DNA from: Candidatus Pelagibacterales bacterium
GTDB lineage: Bacteria > Pseudomonadota > Alphaproteobacteria > Pelagibacterales > Pelagibacteraceae
Assembly: GCA_016882185.1 (NCBI GenBank)
Contig: VHCC01000008.1
Location: forward strand, 1-18,214
Length of the DNA: 18,214 nt
Direction of reading: 5' to 3'
Part shown: one piece after another, positions 1-7,702 of the stretch
Numbering within the stretch: the first letter of the stretch is position 1
Layout of the letters: the number at the start of each line of letters is the position of its first letter
Made by a program: the position numbers and the translations under genes
The notes under the pieces: model-generated
Databases searched by the model: none
What the model was told of the DNA's origin: nothing
The model's input: only the letters and a program-made list of their open reading frames with translations

Positions 1-336
1 AAGAGGTAAATGTGAAATTTCTTTGTTTTCTTTTATTTCCATAAGAGAAACAGGCTCTATGAAATCTTTATGATATGCAACTTTAACTGCTACAAATTTT
101 TTTTCTTTATCTGTTGGATCAATAAATGCTGTTTTGATAACTTTAACTATTCCAATAATTTTCTTATCTTCATTGGAATGGTAAAAAAAACAATGATCTT
201 CTAGTTTCATTTGTTTTAAATAATTTGCAGCTTGATAATTCCTAACCCCATCCCAAATAGTTCCTTTAGAGCCTGCTTTTTTTTGATCATTAAATGACCA
301 TACCGAGGGTTCAGATTTTATTAGCCAATAGTTCAT
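1..336 (-). CDS. EVE-domain (PUA-like) protein, C-terminus beyond the window
   Basis: The frame opens at ATG 336 and is still open at base 1, so 112 residues are visible and the C-terminal part is missing. The N-terminus MNYWLIKSEPSVWSF, then TIWDGVRNYQAANYL (about residues 27-41), CFFYHSN (49-55) and GIVKV (62-66), are the typical run of EVE-domain proteins, the bacterial relatives of human THYN1. EVE is a PUA-like fold thought to bind modified nucleobases in DNA or RNA; the cellular role is not settled and cannot be read from this sequence. The gene lies 97 bases downstream of tsaD on the same strand, a neighbour also seen in other Alphaproteobacteria. The usual last 20-30 residues are not in view. 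Family assignment is firm. Confidence 0.87.
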   Translation of the reverse strand, partial: MNYWLIKSEPSVWSFNDQKKAGSKGTIWDGVRNYQAANYLKQMKLEDHCFFYHSNEDKKIIGIVKVIKTAFIDPTDKEKKFVAVKVAYHKDFIEPVSLMEIKENKEISHLPL

Positions 337-433
337 GTTATATTTTTTTAATTTTTAAGAAGTGCCTGTGTCAAAACAAAGCCAAACTTATTCATATAAA
401 TCAACAACTTTTTAAAATTAACAACGCTAAAAA

Positions 434-1507
434 CTAATATTTTACCCCCGCCCCTTTTAAAAAAGGCGCCTCAGGATCTAACGGCCATCTTGGCTTTGCA
501 AGGACCTCAAGGTTATCCTCAATCCCATTTTTAAATCTTTCAATTCCAGCCCAAGCAATCATTACAGCATTATCACTACAAAGTTCTGTGGGTGGGAAAA
601 AATTTTCAAAGCCCATCTCTTTGCTTAATTTATGTAAATTATTTCTAATACTTTTATTTGCAGCAACTCCACCTGATATTACAAAAACTTTTTTATTTTT
701 TTTATATGTAGAATTGAATTCATTCATCGCAGATTTACATTTAACATTTAAAATTTCATTGATCGTTCTTTGAAAAGATGCAGCAAGATTTTGTTTATCT
801 TTTTCTGATTTTATCTTTGATGATAATTGTAGAATTGCTGTTTTTAAACCTGCAAAAGATAAATTACATCCTGGATGATTCAGAATGGGTCTTGGTAATA
901 CATAAGCATTTTCATTTCCATTTTCTGCAAGTTTTTCAATTTTAGGTCCTCCTGGAAATTCAAGACCAATCATTTTTGCCGCTTTGTCAAAGGTCTCGCC
1001 AAGTGCATCATCTATGGTTGTTCCAATCCTCTTATATCTCCCAATGCCTTCAACAATTAAAAATTGCGTATGTCCTCCAGAGACTAACAACAGCAAGTAA
1101 GGAAATTCTATTTTATCAAAAATTCTTGGTGTCAAGGCGTGTCCCTCTAAATGATTAATTGCAAGGAAAGGTTTTTTTAAAATTCCAGCAATACTTTTTC
1201 CAGCACTTAAGCCAACCATTAAACAAACTAACAGACCAGGACCTGCCGTTGCTGCAACACCATCTAATTTTGTAAATTCACATTTACTATCTTCAATGGC
1301 TTTTTTAATAATAATATCAATTTTTTCGGCATGAGATCTTGCGGCGTTTTCAGGAACTACTCCTCCAAATTTTAAATGTTCATTAACTTGGCTAGAGACT
1401 ATATTGGATAATATTTTTACATTTCCCTTACTATCTTCCCTCACAACTGCAGCAGCAGTTTCATCACAACTAGTCTCGATTCCAAGGAATGTTAAATCTT
1501 TTTTCAT
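434..1507 (-). CDS. tsaD: tRNA N6-adenosine threonylcarbamoyltransferase TsaD
   Basis: Transfers the threonylcarbamoyl group from threonylcarbamoyl-AMP to A37 of ANN-decoding tRNAs (t6A), acting in the cytoplasm with TsaB and TsaE. With the chosen ATG at 1507 the protein has 357 residues, normal for the family, and begins MKKDLTFLGIETSCDETAA, where family members start. Further marks are the metal-binding HxxxH in INHLEGHA (His119 and His123), SGGHTQ (143-148), DDALGE (166-171) and the late metal-site Asp in CSDNA (Asp312). A GTG at 1528 lies in frame seven codons upstream but is less likely: it adds residues the family lacks and has no better ribosome site. The gene is divergent from hemC. 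In many Alphaproteobacteria gpsA follows tsaD; here the next gene is the EVE gene. Confidence 0.96.
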   Translation of the reverse strand: MKKDLTFLGIETSCDETAAAVVREDSKGNVKILSNIVSSQVNEHLKFGGVVPENAARSHAEKIDIIIKKAIEDSKCEFTKLDGVAATAGPGLLVCLMVGLSAGKSIAGILKKPFLAINHLEGHALTPRIFDKIEFPYLLLLVSGGHTQFLIVEGIGRYKRIGTTIDDALGETFDKAAKMIGLEFPGGPKIEKLAENGNENAYVLPRPILNHPGCNLSFAGLKTAILQLSSKIKSEKDKQNLAASFQRTINEILNVKCKSAMNEFNSTYKKNKKVFVISGGVAANKSIRNNLHKLSKEMGFENFFPPTELCSDNAVMIAWAGIERFKNGIEDNLEVLAKPRWPLDPEAPFLKGAGVKY

Positions 1508-1583
1508 AGAAGTATTGAGTGTGATCACCTGTCGCTATAAAAAGTAGCGCTAATATACAGCAAAATGCTATTAAATCAGCAAA
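1508..1583. promoter_or_regulatory. tsaD/hemC divergent intergenic region with two 8-bp palindromes
   Basis: These 76 bases must hold the 5' ends of both tsaD (leftward) and hemC (rightward). Two perfect 8-bp palindromes are visible: GTGATCAC at 1521-1528 and TAGCGCTA at 1545-1552. CGCTA at 1533-1537 can also pair with TAGCG at 1545-1549 across a 7-base loop. For hemC a weak candidate is TTGAGT (1515-1520) with TATAAA (1536-1541) at a short 15-base spacing. For tsaD, TGTATATT on the minus strand (about 1553-1560) resembles an extended -10. The promoter calls are weak; the palindromes are directly visible. Confidence 0.4.
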
Positions 1584-2555
1584 ATGTTAAGAAATAGAAA
1601 TATTATCATAGGAACCAGAGGCAGCAGACTATCCCTTGCCCAAGCTGAACATCTTCGAGACGAACTTTTGCTTGCTTATCCTGGAGTAAAAGCTGAGCAA
1701 CTAATTATTAAAATTATAAAAACTTCGGGCGATAAATTTAGAACAGAAAATTTAGGAATGATGGGAGGTAAAGGACTTTTTGTCAAAGAGTTGGAAGAGT
1801 CTTTACTAGAAAAATCAATTGATGTTGCTGTGCACTCATTAAAAGATGTACCAACTTTTTCATTAAATAAATTATCTCTTGCTTGTTTTTTAAAAAGAAC
1901 AGATGAGCGAGATGCATTCTTGTCTCCTGTTGCAAGTTCATTTGCCAACTTAAAATCAGGATCTACGGTAGGGACTTGTTCAGTGAGAAGATTTTCGCAA
2001 TTAAAAAGACTTCGGAATGATTTAAAGATTGTTCCTATTAGAGGAAATATCGACACCAGAATTAATAAGATGAAAGAGGGAATTTATGACTCCATAGTGC
2101 TAGCAGCATCTGGATTAAAAAGATTAGGATTTCATAGTGAAGTAAGAGAATATTTTGAGAAAGATGTAATTATACCATCTGCTGGACAAGGAATAGTAAC
2201 TGTCCAGTGTAGAGACGAAGATTTAGAATTAAAAGAAATTTTAAAAATCATAAATGATCAAGAAACACAAATTTTAGCTGAGGCGGAGCGTTCTTTATTA
2301 AAAACATTAAATGGAGCTTGTGATACTCCCGTTGGAGCAAATGCTATTATCAATGATGAAGGTGAATTATTTTTGCAAGCAGAATTGTTATCTTTGGATG
2401 GAAAAAAATCTTTCAGAGCTCATAAAACTGGAATTATAGAAAAAGCAAAAAGTATAGGAATTGATGTGGCTGAAGAGATTTTATCTAAGGCTGGAGAAAA
2501 TTTTATTATTTCGGAGACAAAACTTGCACATACTATTCACAAAAAGTCAGAATAG
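1584..2555 (+). CDS. hemC: Hydroxymethylbilane synthase (porphobilinogen deaminase)
   Basis: Joins four porphobilinogen molecules into the linear tetrapyrrole hydroxymethylbilane, the step before HemD. The 323-residue protein is slightly longer than usual (about 305-315). Visible marks are the N-terminal IIIGTRGSRLSLAQ (7-20), the catalytic Asp in HSLKDVP (Asp88), the substrate-binding arginines in CSVRR (135-136) and RGNIDTRI (153-160), SAGQG (199-203), and Cys246 in NGACDTPVG, which carries the dipyrromethane cofactor. No clear Shine-Dalgarno sequence precedes ATG 1584; the ten bases CAGCAAAATG there also occur at 1558-1567. The 3' end overlaps hemD by 32 bases, so the two are very probably cotranscribed and coupled. 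Identification is firm. Confidence 0.97.
   Translation: MLRNRNIIIGTRGSRLSLAQAEHLRDELLLAYPGVKAEQLIIKIIKTSGDKFRTENLGMMGGKGLFVKELEESLLEKSIDVAVHSLKDVPTFSLNKLSLACFLKRTDERDAFLSPVASSFANLKSGSTVGTCSVRRFSQLKRLRNDLKIVPIRGNIDTRINKMKEGIYDSIVLAASGLKRLGFHSEVREYFEKDVIIPSAGQGIVTVQCRDEDLELKEILKIINDQETQILAEAERSLLKTLNGACDTPVGANAIINDEGELFLQAELLSLDGKKSFRAHKTGIIEKAKSIGIDVAEEILSKAGENFIISETKLAHTIHKKSE
2513..2516 (+). promoter_or_regulatory. Ribosome binding site fixing the hemD TTG start
   Basis: GGAG lies seven bases upstream of TTG 2524, inside the hemC coding sequence. Good Shine-Dalgarno sequences are rare in this window, so this one supports TTG 2524 over the ATG at 2461, which would add 21 residues with no counterpart in the HemD family. 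Confidence 0.6.
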
Positions 2556-3216
2556 TTCTGAGATTTTAATTAATAAATTAATTTTAAAAGGTCATAAAAT
2601 AACTAATTTTTCAATATTTAATATCAAACCCATAACAATACCTGATATTAATTTTAAAAAATTTACCTCAATTATTTTTACAAGTTCAAATTCAATTCAT
2701 AATTTAAAAAAATTGAATAATATTGATCATCTTAAATGTTTTTGTGTAGGTGAACAGACAGCCGACACAGCAAAAAAAATTGGATTTAAAAATATACAAG
2801 TCGGTGGGATAAATTATTTTAAACTGCGTGATTTTATTTTTAAAAATTGCGATAAAAATAAAGAGAAATTTATTTACATTAGAGGAGAATTTATCTCTAA
2901 TGATCTAGAAAAAGATTTTAAAGAAAAAGGCTTTTTTTTAGAAAGCATCATTAATTATACTACCGAGCCAAATTTAAATATTAATCCACAATTAATAAAA
3001 GATTTAAAAAATAAGTTAATAGACGTTATTTTTGTTTATTCAAAAAGAGCTGCAGATCAATTACTGAAGATAATTTTAAATAATAAAATTGCAAATGATT
3101 TAGATAATTGTAGTTTGTTTTGTATTAGCATTAACGTTGCAAATACTTTAAAAAGATTAAAGTGGAAAAAAATTAAAATTTTTTTGCCAGGCGAAGAAGA
3201 GTTATCATTACTATAA
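2524..3216 (+). CDS. hemD: Uroporphyrinogen-III synthase
   Basis: Closes hydroxymethylbilane with inversion of ring D to give uroporphyrinogen III, the branch point to heme, siroheme and corrinoids. I chose TTG 2524: GGAG sits seven bases before it and the first strand of the fold, HILFTKSQ, follows at once. This gives 230 residues, a little shorter than typical members. HemD is poorly conserved in sequence, but the expected landmarks occur in order: FTSSNSIH (52-59) at the end of the first half-domain, CVGEQTAD (74-81), FIYIRGE (116-122), and IFVYSKRAAD (169-178). Position directly after hemC is strong support. The gene overlaps hemC by 32 bases and ends 10 bases before folD. It is more Lys/Asn/Ile-rich than hemC, as expected for a loosely constrained protein in an AT-rich genome. 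Confidence 0.88.
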   Translation: MHILFTKSQNSSEILINKLILKGHKITNFSIFNIKPITIPDINFKKFTSIIFTSSNSIHNLKKLNNIDHLKCFCVGEQTADTAKKIGFKNIQVGGINYFKLRDFIFKNCDKNKEKFIYIRGEFISNDLEKDFKEKGFFLESIINYTTEPNLNINPQLIKDLKNKLIDVIFVYSKRAADQLLKIILNNKIANDLDNCSLFCISINVANTLKRLKWKKIKIFLPGEEELSLL

Positions 3217-3226
3217 AGGACTTTTA

Positions 3227-4093
3227 GTGATCATAGATGGAAAAAAATTTGCTCAAAAGTTAAGAGTTAAAATTAAAAAAGAAATTAAATTTATAAAAAA
3301 TAAAAAAAAAATAACACCAGCCCTTACGGTTATTCTTGTGGGGAATCATTCTCCGAGTGAGATTTATGTTAGAAACAAAGAACTATCAGCCAAAGAAGTC
3401 GGTATTAATTCCAAGGTTTTAAGATTTAAAAACTCTATCTCTGAGACAAAATTAATTTCAGTTATTAGAAAATTAAATAAAGATAAAAGAGTTCATGGAA
3501 TATTAGTGCAGTTACCTTTGCCAGATCATATTCATGGTCATAAAATTATTGAAGAAATTGATCCTAGAAAAGATGTAGATGGTTTTCATCCAATTAATGT
3601 TGGAAACTTATCTTCAGGAAAAGACTCTTTAATTTCTTGTACACCGCTTGGATGTTATTTGATGATTAAGAGTGTTAGAAAAAATTTATCAGGGCTTAAT
3701 GCATTAATGATTGGTAGATCTAATTTAAATGGAAAACCCATGACACAGTTATTATTAAAAGAAGATTGCACTGTTACAATTGGCCATTCCAAAACAAAAA
3801 ATTTAAAGGAATTATGTAGAAAAGCTGACATTGTTGTTGCTGCGGTGGGTAAAGCAAATCTAGTGAAAGGCGACTGGGTTAAAAAGGGAGCCATTGTAAT
3901 TGATGTAGGTATTAATAGAGTTAAGAATAAAAATAGTTACAAAATAGTAGGAGATGTTGAATTTAAATCTGTTGTTAAAAAAGCAAAAGCTATAACACCA
4001 GTTCCAGGCGGTGTTGGCCCTGTAACAATTGCGTGTCTTTTAAATAATACTCTAAAAGCTTTTAAGAATATTAATTATTTATCTTCTAAGTAG
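3227..4093 (+). CDS. folD: Bifunctional methylenetetrahydrofolate dehydrogenase/cyclohydrolase FolD
   Basis: Interconverts 5,10-methylene-, methenyl- and 10-formyl-tetrahydrofolate with NADP(H), feeding purine and fMet-tRNA synthesis. The 288-residue length is normal. Family marks are the catalytic Tyr47 and Lys51 in SEIYVRNKELSAKEVGI, GILVQLPLP (91-99), KDVDGF (115-120), the nucleotide-binding GRSNLNGKP (163-171) and PGGVGPVT (260-267). The start is GTG 3227, preceded six bases earlier by AAAGGA (3215-3220), which overlaps the hemD stop codon; this is one of the clearest ribosome sites in the window. It follows hemD by 10 bases, so it probably belongs to the hemC-hemD transcript. Its last 15 bases overlap the end of argG on the other strand, leaving no room for a separate terminator. 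Confidence 0.97.
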   Translation: MIIDGKKFAQKLRVKIKKEIKFIKNKKKITPALTVILVGNHSPSEIYVRNKELSAKEVGINSKVLRFKNSISETKLISVIRKLNKDKRVHGILVQLPLPDHIHGHKIIEEIDPRKDVDGFHPINVGNLSSGKDSLISCTPLGCYLMIKSVRKNLSGLNALMIGRSNLNGKPMTQLLLKEDCTVTIGHSKTKNLKELCRKADIVVAAVGKANLVKGDWVKKGAIVIDVGINRVKNKNSYKIVGDVEFKSVVKKAKAITPVPGGVGPVTIACLLNNTLKAFKNINYLSSK

Positions 4094-5269
4094 GCGAGCG
4101 TTCTTTTTAATAAAGTTTTCCACTCTTTTTTTATTAAATGTTTTATTTTCCTCAAAGGAAACATTTTTCATTGAATAGATACTTTTACTAGAAATTCTTG
4201 AAACAATACTTACGTTTCCCTTATAAATCTTCAATTTAACTGTTCCCTGAACTCGAGATCTTTTTTGGTCAATAATTTTTTGTAATCTTAATCTTTCATT
4301 TGAATACCAAAATCCATTGTAGATTAGTTCTGCAAATCTAGACATAACAGCATCTTTTTTATGTGCAGTCTCCTTATCTAAAGTAAGAGATTCTATAGCT
4401 CGATGAGCAAACAAAAGAATAGTTCCCCCTGGTGTCTCGTAAACACCTCGAGATTTTATTCCAATAAATCTATTTTCAACAAGGTCTACTCTACCAACAC
4501 CATTTTTTCCGCCAATATTGTTTAATAGTGTTAGTAATTTGCTTGGAGAACATTTTTTATTATTAATACTTACTGCATCACCATTTTTAAAACCAATGGT
4601 CACATAGGATGGTTTATTTGGAGCTTTCTCAGGCGAAACTGTTCTTTGAAAAATAAACTCCGGAGCCTGTTTTGATGGATCTTCAAGAATTTTACCCTCT
4701 GTAGAAGTATGAAATAAATTATCATCCACAGAGAATGGCGGAGCCCCTTTTTTATCAGATGGCACAGGAATATTATTTTTTTTAGCATATTTAATTAGAT
4801 CACTTCTTGATGCAAAATCCCAATCACGCCATGGAGCAATAATTTTAATTTTTGGATTAAAATAATAATAAGCTAGTTCAAATCTTACTTGATCATTTCC
4901 TTTGCCGGTTGAACCATGGGATACAGCATCAGCTTTAAATTTTTTAGCAACTTGAATTTGACGTTTTGCAATAAGGGGTCGAGCAATAGAAGTCCCAAGT
5001 AAATAAATTCCTTCATATAAAGCATTTCCTCTAATCATTGGAAAAATATAATCTTTTACAAAAACATCTTTTAAATCTTCGATAATAATATTTTTAACGC
5101 CAAGATTTTTTGCATTTTTAATTATTTTCTTTCTATCAATTTCTTGCCCAAGATCTGCTGTGTAAGCAATAACTTCAGCTTGATAGTTTTCTTGAAGCCA
5201 GCGTAAAATTACTGAAGTATCGAGACCGCCAGAATAAGCTAAAACAATTTTTTTAACTTTTTTTCCCAT
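4079..5269 (-). CDS. argG: Argininosuccinate synthase
   Basis: Condenses citrulline and aspartate with ATP to argininosuccinate, the penultimate step of arginine synthesis, in the cytoplasm. The protein has 396 residues, typical for ArgG. The N-terminal ATP pyrophosphatase loop AYSGGLDTS is at residues 11-19, the substrate-binding stretch GSTGKGNDQVRFE at 119-131, and PWRDW follows shortly after. The gene begins 3 bases after the IalB-like gene and is probably the third gene of a transcript starting with the aldo/keto reductase. Its 3' end overlaps folD (4079-4093) in convergent orientation. No argH is in view. Confidence 0.97.
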   Translation of the reverse strand: MGKKVKKIVLAYSGGLDTSVILRWLQENYQAEVIAYTADLGQEIDRKKIIKNAKNLGVKNIIIEDLKDVFVKDYIFPMIRGNALYEGIYLLGTSIARPLIAKRQIQVAKKFKADAVSHGSTGKGNDQVRFELAYYYFNPKIKIIAPWRDWDFASRSDLIKYAKKNNIPVPSDKKGAPPFSVDDNLFHTSTEGKILEDPSKQAPEFIFQRTVSPEKAPNKPSYVTIGFKNGDAVSINNKKCSPSKLLTLLNNIGGKNGVGRVDLVENRFIGIKSRGVYETPGGTILLFAHRAIESLTLDKETAHKKDAVMSRFAELIYNGFWYSNERLRLQKIIDQKRSRVQGTVKLKIYKGNVSIVSRISSKSIYSMKNVSFEENKTFNKKRVENFIKKNARLLRR

Positions 5270-5272
5270 TAT

Positions 5273-5785
5273 TTATGAACTGAAATTACATTTCTTTTTA
5301 GCGGCTTCATATGCATCACTAAATCCATTTAATGAGAATGTGTCGATCGTTTTTGTTCCTCTAACTGAGGTTGCGGTAACTTTAGCTTGTGTAGATTTTC
5401 TCATAAGTTCTATCAAAGAAATTTCGTCTTCATATTTTGTAAGCCAAGCAAAATTATCTTCCGTTTCAAAGTTGAATTCCTTTTTCTCTATGGCAAGATT
5501 GACTTTAGAGGAGGCTTTATAATTGTAACCACTCGTAACGCTTATTTCATTTTGAATTTTGTCGTTAGCTCTAAAACTTACAAAAATTCGAGACTCTGCT
5601 CTATTTAGATTTTTGGGATCAGAGGCTATGGGACTTGATACAGCATAGCAAACTTGCTGACCATTAATATTAGTATTTTGAGCAGTCCAGTTTTTAAATT
5701 GTCCATCTAATTTGATTTGAGAAAATATTTTTTGTTCAAAAGACAAAAGACAAATTATGGAAAATAATAAAACTCTTAGGGACAT
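5273..5785 (-). CDS. IalB-like (invasion-associated locus B family) exported protein
   Basis: A 170-residue protein with an N-terminal signal-like segment (Leu/Ile-rich, residues 4-17, likely cut near residue 23), then a single periplasmic domain. The pattern fits the alphaproteobacterial IalB family: an N-terminal GQFKNWTA (28-35), a cysteine followed by small polar residues (CYAVSSP, 47-53), FNFETEDNFAW (104-114), VRGTKTIDTFSLNGF (141-155) and a C-terminal Cys166. Cys47 and Cys166 are the only cysteines after the signal and could form a disulfide (inference). The name comes from a Bartonella invasion gene; free-living marine Alphaproteobacteria also carry such proteins, and their function is not known. 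Its start overlaps the reductase end by 10 bases, and argG follows 3 bases later. Confidence 0.72.
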   Translation of the reverse strand: MSLRVLLFSIICLLSFEQKIFSQIKLDGQFKNWTAQNTNINGQQVCYAVSSPIASDPKNLNRAESRIFVSFRANDKIQNEISVTSGYNYKASSKVNLAIEKKEFNFETEDNFAWLTKYEDEISLIELMRKSTQAKVTATSVRGTKTIDTFSLNGFSDAYEAAKKKCNFSS

Positions 5786-6825
5786 GGGTTTGAATATTTT
5801 AATTGAACATTATTAATGTCTTTTATTACATCATTAGTAAGCGACAGATCAATACTATCAATATTCTTCTTTAGTTGATCCATAGATGTTGCGCCAATAA
5901 TTGTTGAAGTTACAAATTTTTGAATAATGCAAAATTGTATTGCCATTTGTGCGGGATCAATATTGTGTTTTTTAGCAACTTCGCAGTAAGCCTTAACTGC
6001 TGGCTCAGTATTTAGAGTTCTGTATCTATCAAATCTATTTCCCCATAAAACTTCTCTTGATCCAGCAGGTTTTTTTCCACCTAAATATTTACCACTTAAA
6101 TGTCCACCACCCAAAGGAGAGTAGGCAAGTAATCCAATTCTTTCTCTAATTGAGATTTCTGAAAGTCCAACCTCATAACTCCTATTTAAAAGACTATAAG
6201 GATTTTGAATTGTTATTGGTTTTGAAATATTATGTTTTTCAGCAAGTTTGATATATTGACTTGTGCCCCAAGAAGTTTCATTGGATAATCCATAATATTT
6301 TATTTTTCCAGCTCTAATCAAAGACGCCATTGCCTCCATTGTTTCAAGAATTGGAACTACATCGTTAGTTTCAGTATGTTCATATTCAAGTCCACTGAAT
6401 ACATTTAAAGGTCGATCCGGCCAGTGTAATTGATAAATGTCTATATGATCTATTTGTAAGTTTCTTAAACTATTTTCGATTGCAGAATTTATTTGTTTTT
6501 TATTAAGCCGTGTTTCTTTTTCACCAGGTCTAATCCAATTCATTCCAGATCTTCCAACAACTTTATCTGCAATAATAATTTGATCTCTTTTTTTTGTTTT
6601 TTTTAACCATAGACCAATAATTCTATTTGTTTCACCACACGTTTCCTTTGTAGGAGGTATTGAATATAATTCAGCAGTATCAAAAAAATTTATACCTTTA
6701 GAAAAAGCATAATCCATTTGCTCAAAACCATCCTGCTCGGTGTTTTGCATGGAGCCCCAAGTCATTGTGCCAAGACAAATTTGGCTAACGTTTAAGTCAG
6801 TATTAGGTATTTTATTAAATTTCAT
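5776..6825 (-). CDS. Tas-like NADP(H)-dependent aldo/keto reductase
   Basis: A cytoplasmic TIM-barrel oxidoreductase of 349 residues that should reduce aldehydes or ketones with NADPH; the physiological substrate is unknown. It resembles E. coli Tas over its whole length: start MKFNKIPNTDLNVSQICLGT, then GTMTWG (19-24), TAELYSIPP (50-58), HWPDRPLN (134-141), SNETSWG (181-187), QNPYSLLNR (207-215), LLAYSPLGGG (232-241), and the short C-terminus ending in Pro-Cys-Pro. The catalytic tetrad is complete: Asp49, Tyr54, Lys88 and His134. Tas was named for suppressing tyrosine auxotrophy, but that role should not be carried over. It is the first gene of a probable reductase-IalB-argG transcript; a candidate promoter lies at 6881-6910. 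Confidence 0.92.
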   Translation of the reverse strand: MKFNKIPNTDLNVSQICLGTMTWGSMQNTEQDGFEQMDYAFSKGINFFDTAELYSIPPTKETCGETNRIIGLWLKKTKKRDQIIIADKVVGRSGMNWIRPGEKETRLNKKQINSAIENSLRNLQIDHIDIYQLHWPDRPLNVFSGLEYEHTETNDVVPILETMEAMASLIRAGKIKYYGLSNETSWGTSQYIKLAEKHNISKPITIQNPYSLLNRSYEVGLSEISIRERIGLLAYSPLGGGHLSGKYLGGKKPAGSREVLWGNRFDRYRTLNTEPAVKAYCEVAKKHNIDPAQMAIQFCIIQKFVTSTIIGATSMDQLKKNIDSIDLSLTNDVIKDINNVQLKYSNPCP

Positions 6826-6872
6826 AATTTTTTATTTCAAAAAACCAATGGAATAGCCTTTTTTTAAGCTTC

Positions 6873-6901
6873 TTGAAAAGAACATATTTTAACATTATGT
6901 A
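6873..6901 (+). promoter_or_regulatory. Candidate sigma-70 promoter for the BI-1/YccA gene
   Basis: TTGAAA (6873-6878) and TATGTA (6896-6901) are separated by 17 bases. A start near 6908 would give a leader of under 30 bases before ATG 6935. An AGGT at 6921-6924, ten bases before the ATG, may serve as a weak ribosome site. Confidence 0.45.
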
Positions 6902-6910
6902 TTTGGTCAA
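6881..6910 (-). promoter_or_regulatory. Candidate sigma-70 promoter for the reductase-IalB-argG transcript
   Basis: On the minus strand TTGACC (6910-6905) is followed, after 18 bases, by TATGTT (6886-6881), about 55 bases ahead of the reductase ATG at 6825. It overlaps the plus-strand candidate promoter of the BI-1 gene, so the two polymerases would compete. Assigned by consensus match only. Confidence 0.4.
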
Positions 6911-6934
6911 ACAAACATATAGGTAAAAAAAAAT

Positions 6935-7690
6935 ATGAATTTAAAGTACGGTCAAACAAGAGCTACGACACGTGTAGAGTCAGGTGCCATAGATCAGGGC
7001 CTTAGATCCTACATGTTGAAGATCTACAATTACATGGCATCAGGAGTTCTGGTGACAGGTTTTGTGGCGTTATTCTTATTTAAATATTCGGTAGTAACAA
7101 ATGAAACAGGTTCGATTACTGGCTTAACGAGCTTAGGTAATGCTATCTATAACTCTGGATTAATGTGGGTGATTGCCCTTGCTCCATTAGGCGTTGTTAT
7201 GTGGATGAGTTTTGGACTTGCGAAAATGAGCGCATCAAAAGCGCAAACACTGTTCTGGGTTTTTGCAGCTTTAATGGGCGCATCACTTTCATCAATTTTT
7301 ATGGTTTATGTTGGAGCAAGTATCGCTCGAGTATTTTTCATAACAGCAGGAACTTTTGCTGCAATGAGTCTTTATGGATACACAACTAAATCTGATTTAA
7401 GTAAGCTCGGATCGTTTTTGATGATGGGTTTAATTGGAATAATAATTGCATCAATTGTAAATATTTTTCTTAAATCCTCTCAGATGGAATTTATAATCTC
7501 AATACTTGGTGTTTTAATTTTTGTTGGTCTCACAGCTTATGATACACAAAAAATCAAAGACATGTATTTTGATGGAGGAGATTCTGAAGTAATGGCAAAA
7601 AAATCTATTATGGGTGCTTTAACACTTTATTTAGATTTTATTAATTTGTTCATTATGCTTCTTAGAGTATTCGGACAAAGAAGAGACTAA
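6935..7690 (+). CDS. Bax inhibitor-1/YccA family inner-membrane protein
   Basis: A 251-residue membrane protein with about seven hydrophobic segments (roughly residues 31-50, 77-97, 104-125, 132-149, 158-178, 185-202 and 227-245). The soluble N-terminus with ESGAIDQGLRSYM (15-27), the loop LYGYTTKSDLSKLGS (146-160), AYDTQKIKDMY (201-211) and the final LYLDFINLFIMLLR (231-244) are standard for the alphaproteobacterial branch. Relatives include the pH-sensitive Ca2+ leak protein BsYetJ and E. coli YccA, which modulates FtsH proteolysis; which role applies here cannot be told. The start of the gene uses more G/C-ending codons than most neighbours, which may reflect higher expression (inference). 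It stands alone, between divergent promoters and a strong hairpin. Confidence 0.92.
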   Translation: MNLKYGQTRATTRVESGAIDQGLRSYMLKIYNYMASGVLVTGFVALFLFKYSVVTNETGSITGLTSLGNAIYNSGLMWVIALAPLGVVMWMSFGLAKMSASKAQTLFWVFAALMGASLSSIFMVYVGASIARVFFITAGTFAAMSLYGYTTKSDLSKLGSFLMMGLIGIIIASIVNIFLKSSQMEFIISILGVLIFVGLTAYDTQKIKDMYFDGGDSEVMAKKSIMGALTLYLDFINLFIMLLRVFGQRRD

Positions 7691-7702
7691 TTAATTTATT
7701 TT

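Noticed and set aside
588..1158. Two plus-strand frames of about 60 codons opposite tsaD
   Set aside because: They lie entirely inside the well-supported tsaD gene on the other strand and resemble no protein family.
1676..2056. 126-codon minus-strand frame opposite hemC
   Set aside because: It is the antisense shadow of conserved hemC codons; no family resemblance or start signal.
7165..7389. 74-codon second plus-strand frame inside the BI-1 gene
   Set aside because: It overlaps conserved BI-1 codons in another frame and has no family resemblance.
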